Shown: piece after piece, positions 11,119-23,209 of the stretch | Numbering within the stretch: the first letter of the stretch is position 1 | How the letters are laid out: every line of letters starts with the position of its first letter | From: Sarocladium kiliense | Lineage: Eukaryota > Ascomycota > Sordariomycetes > Hypocreales > Sarocladiaceae | DNA length: 64,000 nucleotides | Direction: 5' to 3' | Assembly: GCA_030734395.1 (NCBI GenBank) | Contig: JAUZTG010000029.1 | Span: 434,001-498,000, forward strand | Translations under genes and position numbers: made by a program | The notes under the pieces: generated by a model | Database searches by the model: none | What the model was told of the DNA's origin: nothing | What the model saw: only the letters and a program-made list of their open reading frames with translations

Positions 11119-13054
11119 TCACCACTCGTACTCGCCCGTGGCCTTGTGGAAGACATATTCCTTGCCATTGACAGTGAGAACACCATCCTTGAGTGTGCAT
11201 TTCCTAAAAGGAATGGGTTAGTGACCATTCAATGGACCAAAAGTTCATCGAGCCATCGAGCAAGACTTAACTTACCACTTGTTCTTGACCCTCTGCACCT
11301 TGTCGTACATGCAGAGCATAATGTGGCCAAGTCCCTCGTCGTCTGCGTCCGGGTCACCCTCATCGTCCTCTGGGTCATCGAGGTCCGAGTTGATGGCATC
11401 TTCGTCTTCCTCATCGTCACCTCCGTCATTGCCTGCGATCTTGCGCAGCCTGCTGGGTCCGGACGGCTCAGCACTGTTAAACGCACCAGTTGTCCTGTGT
11501 TGCGTGGCTTCCCGGAGAGGAACCATGAGACCGCCACCTTCCATAGCCTTCGCTCTTGCTGCGATATGCCTATGCAAAAGGTTGTCGATCTCCACCCGAC
11601 CCAGCTCTTGAAGCTCTCCGGCCTCATTCTGGCGCATCAGAACTCCCTCGAAGTCTTCCAGGCCTCCGTCTTCTGCATCACCTGCGCCATCGGTCTGGCC
11701 ATTGCCCAAGTGGTGTTGCTGTGCGGCTGTGTTGGCCGCCATCTGCTGACGGTACTCCTCCTGCGTGCGCGCAGGCGTTGGGTGGGCAGGCGGTGGTGGC
11801 CTTTGGGCAGTCTCAGGCTGTTGAGGTTGCTGGTGCTGAGGCGCCCCTTGCTGGAGGGCGTTGATAGAGTTCTGCGCCTGAGATCCGAACCTCGCTTGAA
11901 TTTGCTGTGCAGCACGGCTGGCCGCAACACTGTCATAGTTTTGTGCCTGGAAAGCACCCTGATCAGGCTGTGTCCCAGGCTCCTGCTTGATAGATGGCCC
12001 GTTGTGTGGCGGATAGACTGGGGTGGCATGCTCTTGTTTGATGCCATTCTGCGGGGCTGGCGGGTTCGCACCGATACCATTACCCCCAGGCAAGTTGAGC
12101 TGGGGGGTAAATTGTGCTTGGGAGTGAACTGGTGGCGCCGGGTTGGCAGCCGGCGGAGGTTGAGTTGTCGCGGACGCAGACCCGGCGCCGGAGCCGGACG
12201 GGGCCGGAGGATCAGGCTTGGGATCCCATGGGAAGTGAGCTACGCCCAGTTGTGAGAGCTTGTTCTGCCAGCCCTGTCGAAGAAACATTAGCCGAGTACG
12301 CAGAGAATGAAGAAATGCATGACAAATTGACAACCAGTTGCAAGCGCTCGTCACTGCAAGAAGTGTCGTTTGTTGTGTGACTCATGGCAATACAACCAGC
12401 AGCCAGTGAGACGAAACGGAAAGCTGCATGTGCATGTGAACTTGCAACCCCAGCGAAGGTGGGACGCGTGCACCCAAGACCAGCCGGCGCCTTGCCTGGC
12501 CATGCTGACAGGCGGCATTCAAGTAGGCGGCCAAGTAGCACCCAAACACATCGCTGGGCGAGCAGAAAGCGGAGCCGTCAGGCAGACACTGGCTCGGGTT
12601 TAAAAAGAGCCAAATAGAACCGGTGTCGCCCCCCTCTCCCCGCTTCCCACCCACCATAAACCACCCGCCGGTGCTACTCTCTCGTCTCTCACGGTCGCTG
12701 CTGAGAAATCATCGACGCAGAGGTGGCAGAAACGTATCGCGCTTCGACTCAAAGAGCGGCACGCAGTCAAAAGATCGTGGAGTCGCTCACTTGAGACAGT
12801 AGCAGTGTGGACGGCGAGTGTTTGCAGCAAGCAGTGGTCGCACTGGATTTGGAGCTTCCAGCCGACATCGCTGCGCCAACGACTGACGATGAAAACCACG
12901 GCAAACAAGCAAGAAAGCCCAGTCAGGAACTCACCTGGCGCAATTCCTCCAGGACCGCTTCCTCGACACCGTTCTCCTCAAAGTCGACTCGAGAGCTGTT
13001 GATGACCTCGTCGATGATGGCCTGGTAGACATTTCCCACAGCTGTGTTCGACAT
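11119..13054 (-). CDS. TOA1: Transcription initiation factor IIA large subunit
   Basis: Three exons on the minus strand: 12935-13054, 11276-12273 and 11119-11203; 400 residues. Exon 1 encodes the N-terminal helical domain (VGNVYQAIIDEVINSSRVDF and VLEELRQ), which continues in exon 2 with GWQNKLSQLGVAHFPWD. A long Pro/Gln-rich linker and an acidic stretch (about residues 340-375) follow, then the C-terminal beta-barrel strands (HIMLCMYDKVQRVKNKWKC) ending GKEYVFHKATGEYEW. Both ends are the conserved TFIIA alpha and beta parts. TFIIA stabilises TBP on promoter DNA for RNA polymerase II. The first intron is 661 bases, about ten times the usual length in this window, yet both sides join in frame at LRQ/GWQ exactly as in the family. 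The second intron spans 11204-11275. Confidence 0.92.
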
Positions 13055-14138
13055 GATTGCGAATATGCCAAGTGAGGCAACCGCTGTCGCAGATCACGAT
13101 AGACAGCCGGAAGCTTGTCTACTCCCTTTCTCGTCTGATCAGGACGGTGGTCGCGAATCAGCTGTTCCTCGTCGCACTGCTTAGTCTCGATTCACGCGGC
13201 AAGTCGGATTTCTTTACGCCTTTAGAAACACCATGCGCTTCTACTGTCTCAGAACAGCAGCCCAGATAAAGCCGGCTCCAACACGTCTCTGCAAAGGCAA
13301 CGAAAGTCTCAGCGATGGTGTTTCCTTCTCAAAATCGCAACTGGACACGTGCAAGCAGCTGGGTGCAATGTAATCGTAGTGACGCTCTCGCGTGTCCTCG
13401 TTTGGTAAGATGCGTTTCTCGTAATCGGTAGTGCTTAGTACCTCTGCAATCCAGAATCACAAGTGAGGAGCTTCACTTGCGCCAAAATTCACCGGTGTGA
13501 AGAGGCGGAAAAGATGGAATAGATATCCGATTCTCGGGTAGCGGGACACAACAGCGTAAGGTGGGTAGGTGTGGTGTGGAGGTGCAAGTTGCGTGCAGCC
13601 GGTAGACTCAAGAGGAAATCCCCTTCGGCACCCGCGAAATGCTTAGTCATCAGTTCCAGTGCCTGCCTTCACCGGCCTATCATCCTCCCTCCCTTGCTTC
13701 AGCACACTACACGTAGCCCGTCACAAGAATCACGGTGTGAGCATATACCTTCGCTGCTATGTAATAAAAGCAATATTAATCATCTTCCCAACTCCAGAAA
13801 TAATTGACATATTGTCCCAAGCGACGCAAAACACGGATCAGCTCTCGACCACTATCCGCCTCGACCTTCTGTCCACAAACCCCATCGTCCCCCGCCTGAT
13901 CGTCTAATTTGGTTCCAGATCCCTGTCCGTTTCGATTGTCCATTCCATGATTATTCATTCTTTGCTCATCATGCGTGGTGGGAGAAGCACTTTCGTACCA
14001 CGAGTTCATGAAGCTCCGCAAACGCCGCGCTTCAAAACAGGCCAAAATGAGGAAGAGCAAAGCCAGGTTGAACACCCAAATTCGGAAAAGGTTGTATACC
14101 TACCGTTGGAGTTATTTGTGCCCTGAGGCTTGACTGCT
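13055..14138. other. Intergenic region with TOA1 promoter
   Basis: About 1.1 kb between the TOA1 start codon and the CDC20 stop codon, both on the minus strand. No supported gene; it should hold the TOA1 promoter and the CDC20 3' untranslated region. Confidence 0.6.
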
Positions 14139-15926
14139 TTAGCGAATGGTCATTTGCTTGATCATGTCCGCCTTGGCTGACGATCCGGCGCCCGAGATGC
14201 TACCAGCAGTGCCAGCCTTCTTCTCAAACACCTTCCAGAACTTGAGGCTTTCATCTGCAGCAGCAGTGGCAAGCATCTGTCCGTCAGGGCTCAAGCAGCT
14301 GTGCAGAACGCGACTCTCATGAGCTGGAATCTCGACATTGCGCACCAAAGTCGGATAGCTCCAAATACTGAGTGAGTTATCAGGGAAGCCGCTGGAGCTG
14401 ACGATCTCGCGGTAGTGAGGGCTCCAACGCAGTGAGGTCACCTGAGATCCAGTGTCGATGCTGTTGACGCGAGCACCCGAGGTCGAGTTCCAGAAGTGGA
14501 TGTGGCGATCATAAGTACCACCTCCAGTGGCCAGAAGGTTGATGTTCCACGGGCACCATGCTAGAGCCTTGACAGCTGCCTTGTGGTTGGTCTTGGTGAA
14601 CTTCGGAACTGACAGCGAGCGAGCATCCCAGATGGACACAAGGTTGTCGTTGCCGCCAGTGGCGAGCTGGGCACCATCTGAACGCCATTCGAGACCGCAA
14701 ACCTCGGACGTGTGCGAGACCAGCTCGGCAACCTTGTGCTCAGCAATACGCACGTCGTGGTTGAAGACAAGTCCACTGCGGGCGCCAGTGGAGAGAAGGT
14801 GCTTGTTCCAGCCCATAACGCCAACACGAGCCTCGTGACCATGCATACTTCGGATCTTCTGCTGCTCAGCAACATCCCAGATCTGGACCTCGCCCGTGCC
14901 AAGACCGACACCAACATAGGCGCCATCGCCAGACCACTTGACACTGCTCACGTAAGTGTCGGCAGGGGTCTCAAGGAGGCAGTCGACGGAACCCTCATCA
15001 GCAGACCAGACGTAGACGTTGCGCTCAAGACCAATCGCGACCTGATTTCCAGAGCTCCAGTCGAGCAGGTTCAAATAGTAGTCGTCCACAAGACCAGGCG
15101 CATCGAGAACACGCTCAGGAGCCGTGGCAATCCGACGCCTGGCCTGAGCAGACGTAGCAGAGGATGGCTTCAAAGGACGGTTGTACTGTTGGCGGAGGTC
15201 AATGGGCTTGGATGACTCCGGAGGTGCAGGCTTGTACTCGAGAATACGGGTGCTGAGATTGACGCCACAAGCACTGGCCAGGGAGTCCTGGTAAGCGACG
15301 GTGTTGGGAGACGGCCGCGTGTAATCCTCGGTATCCTCATCGTTGATGTTGAGGCTCTCCAGTGCAGCCAGGGCATCATCAGCAGCGGACGACAGAACGG
15401 AAGAGCTCTCAGTCCCGGCCTTAGAACGAGGACGGTCCGAGCTGTTAAGCTTGCTGGAGCCAGTGTTGGCAATAGCTGAGCTTGCGCTACGGTTGGGGAT
15501 GAATCGATCGCCGTAGCTCAGGGTTGTCTTGGACTTCTGGCGCAGAGGAGCCTTCCTTGACTTGGCACTTGACGGGGTCTTGGCGCTTGTCCCGGTCAAT
15601 GTGAAGTCAGAGACACCCAACTCAAGTGCCTTGCGAGGCGTCTGAACACCGCTAGCGATGTTCGACTTTGGCGACTCACGGTGGCTGGACTTGGTAGTGG
15701 AGCGGGAGAGGTGTGACATGAGGCCGCCGCCATAAACGGATTTGGATGAACGACCATTTTTGGAGACCTGCTTCTCGGGAGTGAATGGAGAAGAGTTCTT
15801 GACGGGAATGGTCGTGGTTTGAGCACCGCGGGGCGAAGGAGTGAGAGGCATCCGTCCGCCAGCGGTACGAGATGAGAAAAGACCCTTGTGGGACTTTTTG
15901 GGTGTCGAAACCGATATGCTTGCCAT
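14139..15926 (-). CDS. CDC20: APC/C activator Cdc20 (Slp1/Fizzy family)
   Basis: One uninterrupted exon of 595 residues. The basic, Ser/Thr-rich N-terminal third contains several SP/TP sites and ends with the C-box DRFIPNR at residues 140-146, used to bind the anaphase-promoting complex. The linker to the propeller carries PERVLDAPGLVDDYYLNLLD, diagnostic for Cdc20/Cdh1 proteins. Seven WD40 blades follow from about residue 290, with repeat cores such as VSSVKWSGDGAYVGVGLGTG and VCGLEWRSDGAQLATGGNDN. The protein ends in the Ile-Arg tail (MTIR) that docks on TPR subunits of the complex. It recruits mitotic cyclin and securin for ubiquitination. I favour Cdc20 over Cdh1 from the VLDAPGLVDDYYLNLLDWS wording; a classic KEN box was not obvious in the N-terminus. 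Confidence 0.92.
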   Translation of the reverse strand: MASISVSTPKKSHKGLFSSRTAGGRMPLTPSPRGAQTTTIPVKNSSPFTPEKQVSKNGRSSKSVYGGGLMSHLSRSTTKSSHRESPKSNIASGVQTPRKALELGVSDFTLTGTSAKTPSSAKSRKAPLRQKSKTTLSYGDRFIPNRSASSAIANTGSSKLNSSDRPRSKAGTESSSVLSSAADDALAALESLNINDEDTEDYTRPSPNTVAYQDSLASACGVNLSTRILEYKPAPPESSKPIDLRQQYNRPLKPSSATSAQARRRIATAPERVLDAPGLVDDYYLNLLDWSSGNQVAIGLERNVYVWSADEGSVDCLLETPADTYVSSVKWSGDGAYVGVGLGTGEVQIWDVAEQQKIRSMHGHEARVGVMGWNKHLLSTGARSGLVFNHDVRIAEHKVAELVSHTSEVCGLEWRSDGAQLATGGNDNLVSIWDARSLSVPKFTKTNHKAAVKALAWCPWNINLLATGGGTYDRHIHFWNSTSGARVNSIDTGSQVTSLRWSPHYREIVSSSGFPDNSLSIWSYPTLVRNVEIPAHESRVLHSCLSPDGQMLATAAADESLKFWKVFEKKAGTAGSISGAGSSAKADMIKQMTIR

Positions 15927-16887
15927 CGCGACGGCTAATGACTATCGATTGGTATTGAGTTTGAAACTGTGAGGAATCTCAGACGAATAGCAACCGAGAT
16001 GCGTCGACACGATCGGTCGAGCTTCGAGAGTATCGAACGAGCTCCAAGAGACCTAGCTCAAGGTTTCTAGTTGTTAGTATTCTGTTCTTGGTTTTTATGT
16101 TCGATGGAGCCGAAGGCGAAGGTTGTACCAGACGAGGCACAGTCGAAGGTCGATCAGCAGGGACTAAGCAGACTTGATGTTTCGAGCAGGCGAGAGAACT
16201 GATTTTTCGGCACTTGTTTTCTTTGCAGAGCGAAAGACTCTGAAGTAGGGAGCGTAGCGGAGAGGAAGAGATGCAGGAGGTGACGAGGGCGGAAGCGAGT
16301 GAGGATGGTGTATAGCATGAGTGGAAGCAAGAGCAGGAGAGAAGCGTGCAAGTCAGGGAGCGACTCCCAACTTGGACTTTTATTTACTATGCGCCCCACG
16401 TCTGAGCTTACCGGGCAACGATCGGGGTGGGGCGCCAACGCCTCCTCCGACATGACCGGCGAACGGAACATCTAAGTTGCGGATTACCCTTACCTGTGGC
16501 GTCGCGCTGTCCAAAAAGAGAATGGTGCCTCGTCGTTGTGGCGCATGTCCTGGAAAAACGAGGCTGGAGGAAGCTGAAAGGAAATTTGGTCCATTCGCTC
16601 ACACCCCATGCAAGAAGGTGAATCACCAACGACGTCGTTCAAAGCCAGACTTGGGCTTCAGTAAGCAACAGCAATCTTCCCAACAGCAAAGACATTTGAC
16701 TGTCAGTGCTGACTTCGCTGCCTGCTGCTGACATCTTGACAGCAAGTCACTTGGCTCCATTTTGCACACACGTCCCGCCGCCCTGGCCTAGCCTCAGCTT
16801 CAGCCCACATACCTTGCATACCCATGTAATGACGGGACGACACTAAGAGTGGAGAGCAAGGGACACATTTACCGGCAGCCTTCCGTC
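15927..16887. other. Divergent promoter region, CDC20 / kelch-BTB gene
   Basis: About 960 bases separate the two divergent start codons, so the interval should contain both promoters. No gene was recognised in it. Confidence 0.6.
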
Positions 16888-19320
16888 ATGGCCCGTCAGT
16901 TGTACCACCCCTCCACCCCCAGCAATACCGCGACCATGTCGTCGTCTTCCAGTTCCATCTTCGGCGGGCCGGCGTTGCAGATAGCTCCCCTTCCAACGGT
17001 GCCCCCAGCGCCGACCAACTCGGCAGCTTCCTCGAGCTCAATGTCTTTGAACAGCGCCCTCCCGCCCTCCTCGACCTCCTCCGACAACACCTACATCATG
17101 CCGAATACTCCAGCCAAATCGAGGCTGGCACAAGATGGGTACCGGCCCAAGGTCACGAGAACCATGGGCCAGCGTCCCGCCTGTCTGGTGAACGCCTCAG
17201 TAACTTATTGCGGCAACAACCAGATCTTTGCCTTCGGTGGCTTCGATCAATACACGGACGAAGTGTACAACCACGTGCTCAAGTTGGACCTCGCTACCCA
17301 CCAGTGGAGTTTAGTTGACAACTACGGCGACATTCCAGGAGTCAGAATGGGTATAGTTGCAAATTTCTAAAGACTCTTTTGCTTTGCTAATGAATGGGCT
17401 AGGGCACACTGCTACACTATATCAAGGCGACAAACTACTCGTCTTTGGCGGTGAGAACGAACATCGCACGTACCTGTCCGATTTGATCGTGTTCGACCTC
17501 AAGACCGCACACTGGACTCAGCCGACCGTCAACGGACCCATCCCCAAGGGGCGAGCACGGCATGCTGCAGTCCTTCACGACGACAAACTATTCATTATCG
17601 GCGGTATCACAGGTCAGAATAACTATGTCTTAGACGACATCTGCTATCTCGACCTGAAGACATATACCTGGTCAAAGGCATGGCGGTTCGTTGGGCGTTT
17701 CGATCATTCGGCATACATTTGGGGTGATCGTGTCTGGGTGTTCGGTGGCTTGAGCGAGGATATGGACAAGGTTAGTGATCTTTGGTGGCTCGATCTCAAG
17801 GGTAGCCCTGAATTCGACTCGCGGCCTCAACTCGGCTGCTGGGATCCTCGAAACCCAAGTGGCAGTCGATCTGCTGGTTCACCCCGGCCTCCATACACCA
17901 TGAGCCCAACACCGGTCGTTGGAGCATCAGGCTACGCTGCCAATTCTCGCACCGCCCAAGTCAACACACCCTCTTTCCAACTGAAGTCATATGCTCCAAT
18001 GGCTCCAGGCGCTATTTCCGCCCTCAAATTCGTATCCGGTCCGACCATTCCTTCTCAAGGCTCAGGTATTCATTACCATGCCTATTCGTCGGGCATGCTT
18101 CTGGACTTCCTCACGCCAGCAGCTACTATCACCCCTCGGGAGTGCTCTCTTTCAGCATTAGACCTGAATACACTCCGCTGGCAGAAACTTGCCGAGGGTC
18201 GCGAGATCTTCAGGTCCAACTATAGATGGCATTATTGCACGATGAATGAAGACGGCACCAAGGCATGGCTCCTGGGCTGTCCAGCAGATCCTCAGCACAC
18301 AGATCTTGGTAACACTGGCTATGAGGAATACCTCAGGTAAGCAAAGACTCCGCTACAGCTCCGGAACAGCTCAGCTGACAGTGTCAAAGCGACATCATGG
18401 AGATCGATCTCCGAAGATTTGGCTTCCTTGGATCCAATCTTGCACCCGAATCCCGCTCCGAGGCAAGACCATCGGGCATTAACCGTGCAATCGACCCTCC
18501 ATCTAAAGGTCTCGGTGGCGACCTCGCTAAGCTCTTCGATCAGCCTCCCGAGACTGGTAGCGGTACTGACTTTATCATCACCGCACTAACCGGCGAGGAC
18601 GACGATGAAGAAGCGCTCTCCTCCGTCCTCGTCCGCGCGAATGACAACCCAAATGACCCCTACCACCCTCCTGACTCCCCAACATCCCGCCCCATCCACG
18701 TTCACAAACTCATTCTTCAAGCCCGCTGGCCACACTTTGCCCGCCTCTACAACGCGCAAATGGCAGAATTTCACACCAAGAAGATGCACATCCCAGAGCC
18801 ATACTCGGTTGTGCGTGCTTTCCTTCACTACCTATACACCGACAGCATTCGAGGCACTTCCTCCGATCCGGACACTTCAGACGCAGTGACCTGCCTCTCC
18901 GACGTCGCCGGCCTCCTCGTCATGTCAAACATCTACAACATGCCCTCCCTCCGACTCCTCTGCGTCAACCGCCTTGCTCGCGAATTAGATGTCGAACACG
19001 CCTGCGTAATCTGGTACTGTTGCGGCCTAGCAGCCGAAGACTGGCTACGCAAGCGTGCCGCGGCGTTCTGTCTCACACACTGGGGTAGGATCGTTCGCAC
19101 GCAGGGTTTCCTTCGGCTTCCTCGCGCAGCACTTGTTGAGCTCTCGCAGGAAATCGACATGGAGGGTCGTGTCGTTGGTGGCGAAGAGCTGGAGTGGGGA
19201 GGCGGCCGATACGGATCCGACGGAATGGGTCATTCGTCGAGAAAGGAGAGTATCAGCAGCAACCAGACGCAGATGCTCGAGTCCGAAGTTGATGAAGATG
19301 AGGGTATGGAGATATCCTGA
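16888..19320 (+). CDS. Kelch-repeat and BTB-domain protein, Ral2-like
   Basis: Three exons: 16888-17350, 17403-18336 and 18390-19320; 775 residues. Introns are 52 and 53 bases and both joins keep frame (VRM/GHT and EEYL/SDIMEID). The frame is open upstream to 16849 but the first ATG is at 16888. After a Ser/Pro-rich N-terminus come kelch blades (IFAFGGFDQYTDEVYNHVLK, LLVFGGENEHRTYLSDLIVF, LFIIGG, VWVFGG), a loop rich in Pro and Ser, then a BTB/POZ domain around residues 520-640 with IHVHKLILQARWPHFARL and VVRAFLHYLYTDSI. The tail is acidic. The kelch-then-BTB order recalls fission-yeast Ral2, which supports Ras1 activation and cell shape. That match rests on architecture only, so the symbol is left blank. 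Confidence 0.85.
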
Positions 19321-20825
19321 GCCCACCAAATATGTGGATGCTGGCCTCCGGTGCTTTCGTCCTTCCTTTGTTCACCTTCCTCCCTTTTCTTTGCATCGTG
19401 CGGCGTTCATCCTGCTGTTACTGCATTTTGATGATATTGAACGACGGCAACCCCTTATGAAACCGAAATCACCACAGATCTTAAAAGAACCTCTACGATG
19501 GGAAGGAGGCCCTCGGTATGGACACGCGACATGCTCATGGCGTTATTGGCTCCCTCATTTCCGCTTGCTTTATCAGGCTGTATCTAGATCATCAATAACT
19601 GGTAACCCAGAATCATTTACATGATTTACATTTTCATCAATTTGCTACAATTGTTCACGCGATGGCAGTCGCCGCCATATAGTGACTGATGATACGAAGG
19701 CAGTGTAGCAAAGAGCAGGGTCTTGGCTAGACACGCAGAAGGACGCGAGACGATTCCACGTAAATTCCGACCTTTAATTCATAGCAACGAAGTAAAGAAG
19801 TTTTTGAGTCAACATGAAGCAAAGTAGCCGCTTTCCAGAGTATCATGTGCCTCCATTTTGCACGCACCGGGAAAGACCAACGAAAACCAAAACATAACCC
19901 CATGTGCGGTGAGTGAAAACAAAAACAAAAGGTCTATAAGCCAAAATGAGAAAAACTGCCACCCTGGCCCTTAGTGCCCTTCAAGTAGAGGGTAAGGCTG
20001 CCGTGGATTTTGTGCTCCCCTTGCGAAACCCCCAGTTGTCTATGATCCCTGTGTAGAGCGCTTTGCAAACAAATCCTGTCATCTCCTCTCCAATTTTCTT
20101 TCTGCTTTCGACAAAGAACAAGCAAGGTATGGTTATTAAAACAAAAGGGGAAGGGGGGTTTCAGGGCTGAGCTGCAAACCCCAAAGTGAATTGCGCTGAT
20201 ACGACCAGCGAGCGCGTTCGTGTCCCCAACCGGCAAGCGCTCTGCGCCGCCTTTAGAGAACCTGCATGGCGCGGCCAAGGAAGTGAAATGAGTGTATGTG
20301 CATATTGGTGCCACCAGTGTCCAAAAGTCAACGCAGAGCGCCGGGCTCCTCCGGAGCAGACTCCCCGAAGTGCTTGCCAAACGGTCACCATTATCTCATA
20401 GACGTGCGGCGCGGGGTTCAAAAGGCATGCCATAGCGATGCCCCAATGGTTTCCGTACTGTTGAGGAGTGTTGCATGGCCAAGCATAACAGTCTTCACAC
20501 CGGAGTGCGCCTCTGTCATCCAAGAAGACCACTGAGACTAGCGCTTACGGTGTGTGCGTTGACCCCATGTCCTACTTTGACAAACGGAAGATTCGCCAGC
20601 GCGTTGTTGAACTTAGGATTTCAGATCATCGTCGGAGATCGATGGTCGTGGGAGCGGATAACTTGATGAAGGGCTGAACCGTCCAAGAAATCGTGTTATC
20701 CCGTCATAACGCCGCGAATGCATTTTCGAGTCCGGGTATAGAGGTCATCAGGGCTGCGTGGGTTGCGGAAGAGATCTGTCCATAGAAGTCGAGTCTTAGG
20801 CGCAGGAGCAACTCCGGCAACGCGC
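19321..20825. other. Convergent intergenic region
   Basis: Lies between the 3' ends of the kelch-BTB gene and SFP1 and should hold both 3' untranslated regions. No protein-like frame or RNA gene was recognised in its 1.5 kb. Confidence 0.6.
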
Positions 20826-23209
20826 TCACTGCACCATCTGCTGGTCTTCGCCGATGCCTGGAAGCTTCAGACCTGCTGCAATGGCTTGCCGCTTGAAATC
20901 GGGATTGCACGGCAGAGAGTGTGTTTTATGCTACACGATTGGGGTCAGTCAGGCCGTCAGTGAGTTTTCAGTTAGAGGCACTTACATATTTGAGACCGTT
21001 GAGATTCTTATACCGCTTGCCGCAAGTCTCGCAGTTGAATGGCTTTTCTTTCTCCATTCCAAGGGTTCCGGGGTAGGGCGCGCTCGTTTCGGGGTTAACG
21101 ATGGAAAACGTGCCATCCCCGTTTTCGTGTAACTGCTGGGTCTGGTGGCCATGTGCCTTGTGATACCTGGGGCACGCTGTCAGCAACTAGGCTAGCATAC
21201 GTTGATCAAGGAAAGAGATCACTCACTTCAATCCATTTTGGTTCTTGTAGGCCTTCTCACAGCCAATGACTGGGCATTTGAAGGGCTTGTGCTCCTCAGG
21301 CATCATCATGCTGTGCAGTCGCGCAAGCAGTTCCTTCTGGGCCTCGGGGTCTGTTACCTGGTTTTGACCAGGAGCGAGGCCAAGCTGTGCCAGCTGCTGC
21401 TGGATAGTCTTGTTCGTCGGCGTGAAAGTTCCACCATTCGAGCTCAGCAGATGCTTTCCAGGCTCATCAATGAAGAGGCCATTGTTCGTGCCGTCTCCAT
21501 TGTTGCCCATGTTCAAGTTGTTGACGTCTGTGCCGTCACCCATTTCCATGCCGCCGAAGTCCGCCTCCATGTCGTTGTCATCGGGATGTGTTGTTAGAGT
21601 TGGTGTGTTCACAGATGATACGGTCGGGTTATTCTGGAGGCCGAAGCTTGCGGCTGCCGGTGTAGTTGGCTGAGAGGTCCGTAATCCCTGGGTCAGTCCT
21701 GAGGTGTTCATGTTCAGCTGCGGTCTTTGCTGCTGGCCGAATAGCTGTCTTGTCTGGTGCATCTTCTGGCTGTCGTCAAGTTCCATCGTGCCGACTGGAT
21801 CATCAAGTTCCATATCCCCCACAGCGTCCATCTCGTCATGAGTGCCAAGCCCAGCATTCATCTGCCCTACACCACCGTTAATATTTTGCGCCATGCCGAG
21901 CATCTGCATCCCTGACGCTGACGGGTTGTGCTGGCGGCCAAATTGCGTTCCTGACGGCTGTCCAGGCATCTGCCCGGGGGCACCCGGCGTGCCTCGAGAA
22001 GCACCCATGCTCGAGGGACCTGGCATGCCGAACTGGGAGAACTGGTTGAAGGAATTATTTGTTCGCGAGGTGTTGGGACTGGGCTGTGTATGCGCCTCTT
22101 CGTAGTGTTGAAGCAGGTCATGAAGGTTAGGGAGAATCTGCCCGCAGCATGTGAAGTCCCGCATAAAGTTGGCCTCGAGTTTGGGCAAATATGACGACGA
22201 ATGGAACGACGGTGATTGTGCGACGCCGCCAAACGGCGACGTGCCCTGCATCGCAATACTATTGTCATGTCAGTCCTTTTCTAAAAGAAGGTGCAGGTGT
22301 TGAGACATTTCCAGGGCGATCCCGCATGCCTCGCACTCATTGCGGGTGGATGGAGTCGTCGGCGGATGCGAACCCCTCCATAACCCCAAGAAAATACGTG
22401 GGAGACCCTAGGGGAACGAGAAAGAAAGATGGGAGAAGGTGAAGGCGAAAGCGAACTTACTCATCGCGGACAAAACTGCCAAAAGATAGTCCTCCCCAAC
22501 TCCGGCCGCCCATGAGGCTGCCAGCGAGACTCTCACGGCGGTTGCGGTTCACATTGTCGCGGTTGGGATTATTCATAGAGATGGGCTTTGCGCCAGAGCT
22601 GACGAAAGAGTCCTGGCGGCCACGGCCTGCGGCGGCCGCATCGAGTGAGGGCCCGGTAGTCATTTCGAAGTCGTTGTCAAAGTGTGCCAAATTGTTCAAG
22701 TCGGAGTCCGGGATGTGGGAGGCAGAGCGCAAAGCAGCAGACCGCCTCTGGTCGAGGTTGAAGTTTGGATCGGGCAGGTCGGTGAAGAGAGGGAGAGGGT
22801 CTGACTTGGTGGTGTCGACGAGCAAAGAAGAAGGCGAGCGGCTAGTGGTTAGGTCAATGACAGCGGCGGTCGTGGAGTCCTGGCCCTCACGAGGCGTGGC
22901 CGGCTGGGGCGATGGAGACTCTGTTAGAGAGCTCGAGTTGAGCGAGCCGGGGGAGTCAGAGCCAGAAGCAGCGCCAGCGCCAGCGCCAAAAACCGCGGCG
23001 TGAGTGGAGGCACCGAGGCCAGGGCTGCTGGAGGCGGTGCTGCGAGGGCGAGCCTCGGTGCTTGCGGTGGCGGCAAATGCGCTGACACCACTAACAGCGC
23101 TAGTTTGGCCAGAACTGAGCGAGCTGGGGGTGCCGCCGGCCACTGGAACGCACGACGACCGCTTCTGGCTATCCAACGAACCCTGAAACCAGCTGCTAAA
23201 TCTGGCCAT
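20826..23209 (-). CDS. SFP1: C2H2 zinc-finger transcription factor Sfp1 (split-finger protein)
   Basis: Four exons on the minus strand: 22461-23209, 21227-22258, 20986-21166 and 20826-20930; 688 residues. Introns are 202, 60 and 55 bases. The second and third fall after the LK and LKY of two related fingers, which the joins complete as NGLKYHKAHGH and NGLKYHKTHS. An atypical first finger (FTCCGQILPNLHDLLQHYEE, from about residue 285) precedes a long Gln/Asn/Met-rich region and an acidic patch. The two C-terminal C2H2 fingers begin KPFKCPVIGCEKAYKNQNG and KPFNCETCGKRYKNLNG. This widely split finger arrangement is characteristic of Sfp1, which couples nutrient and TOR signals to ribosomal-protein and ribosome-biogenesis genes. 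The N-terminal exon is Ser/Thr-rich, with the conserved SWGGLSFGSFVRD just before intron 1. Confidence 0.9.

Noticed and set aside
11098..12255. 385-codon plus-strand frame
   Set aside because: Antisense shadow of TOA1; its Leu/Arg-rich translation mirrors the Gln/Pro linker.
22512..23003. 163-codon plus-strand frame inside SFP1
   Set aside because: Antisense shadow of the Ser/Ala-rich first exon of SFP1.
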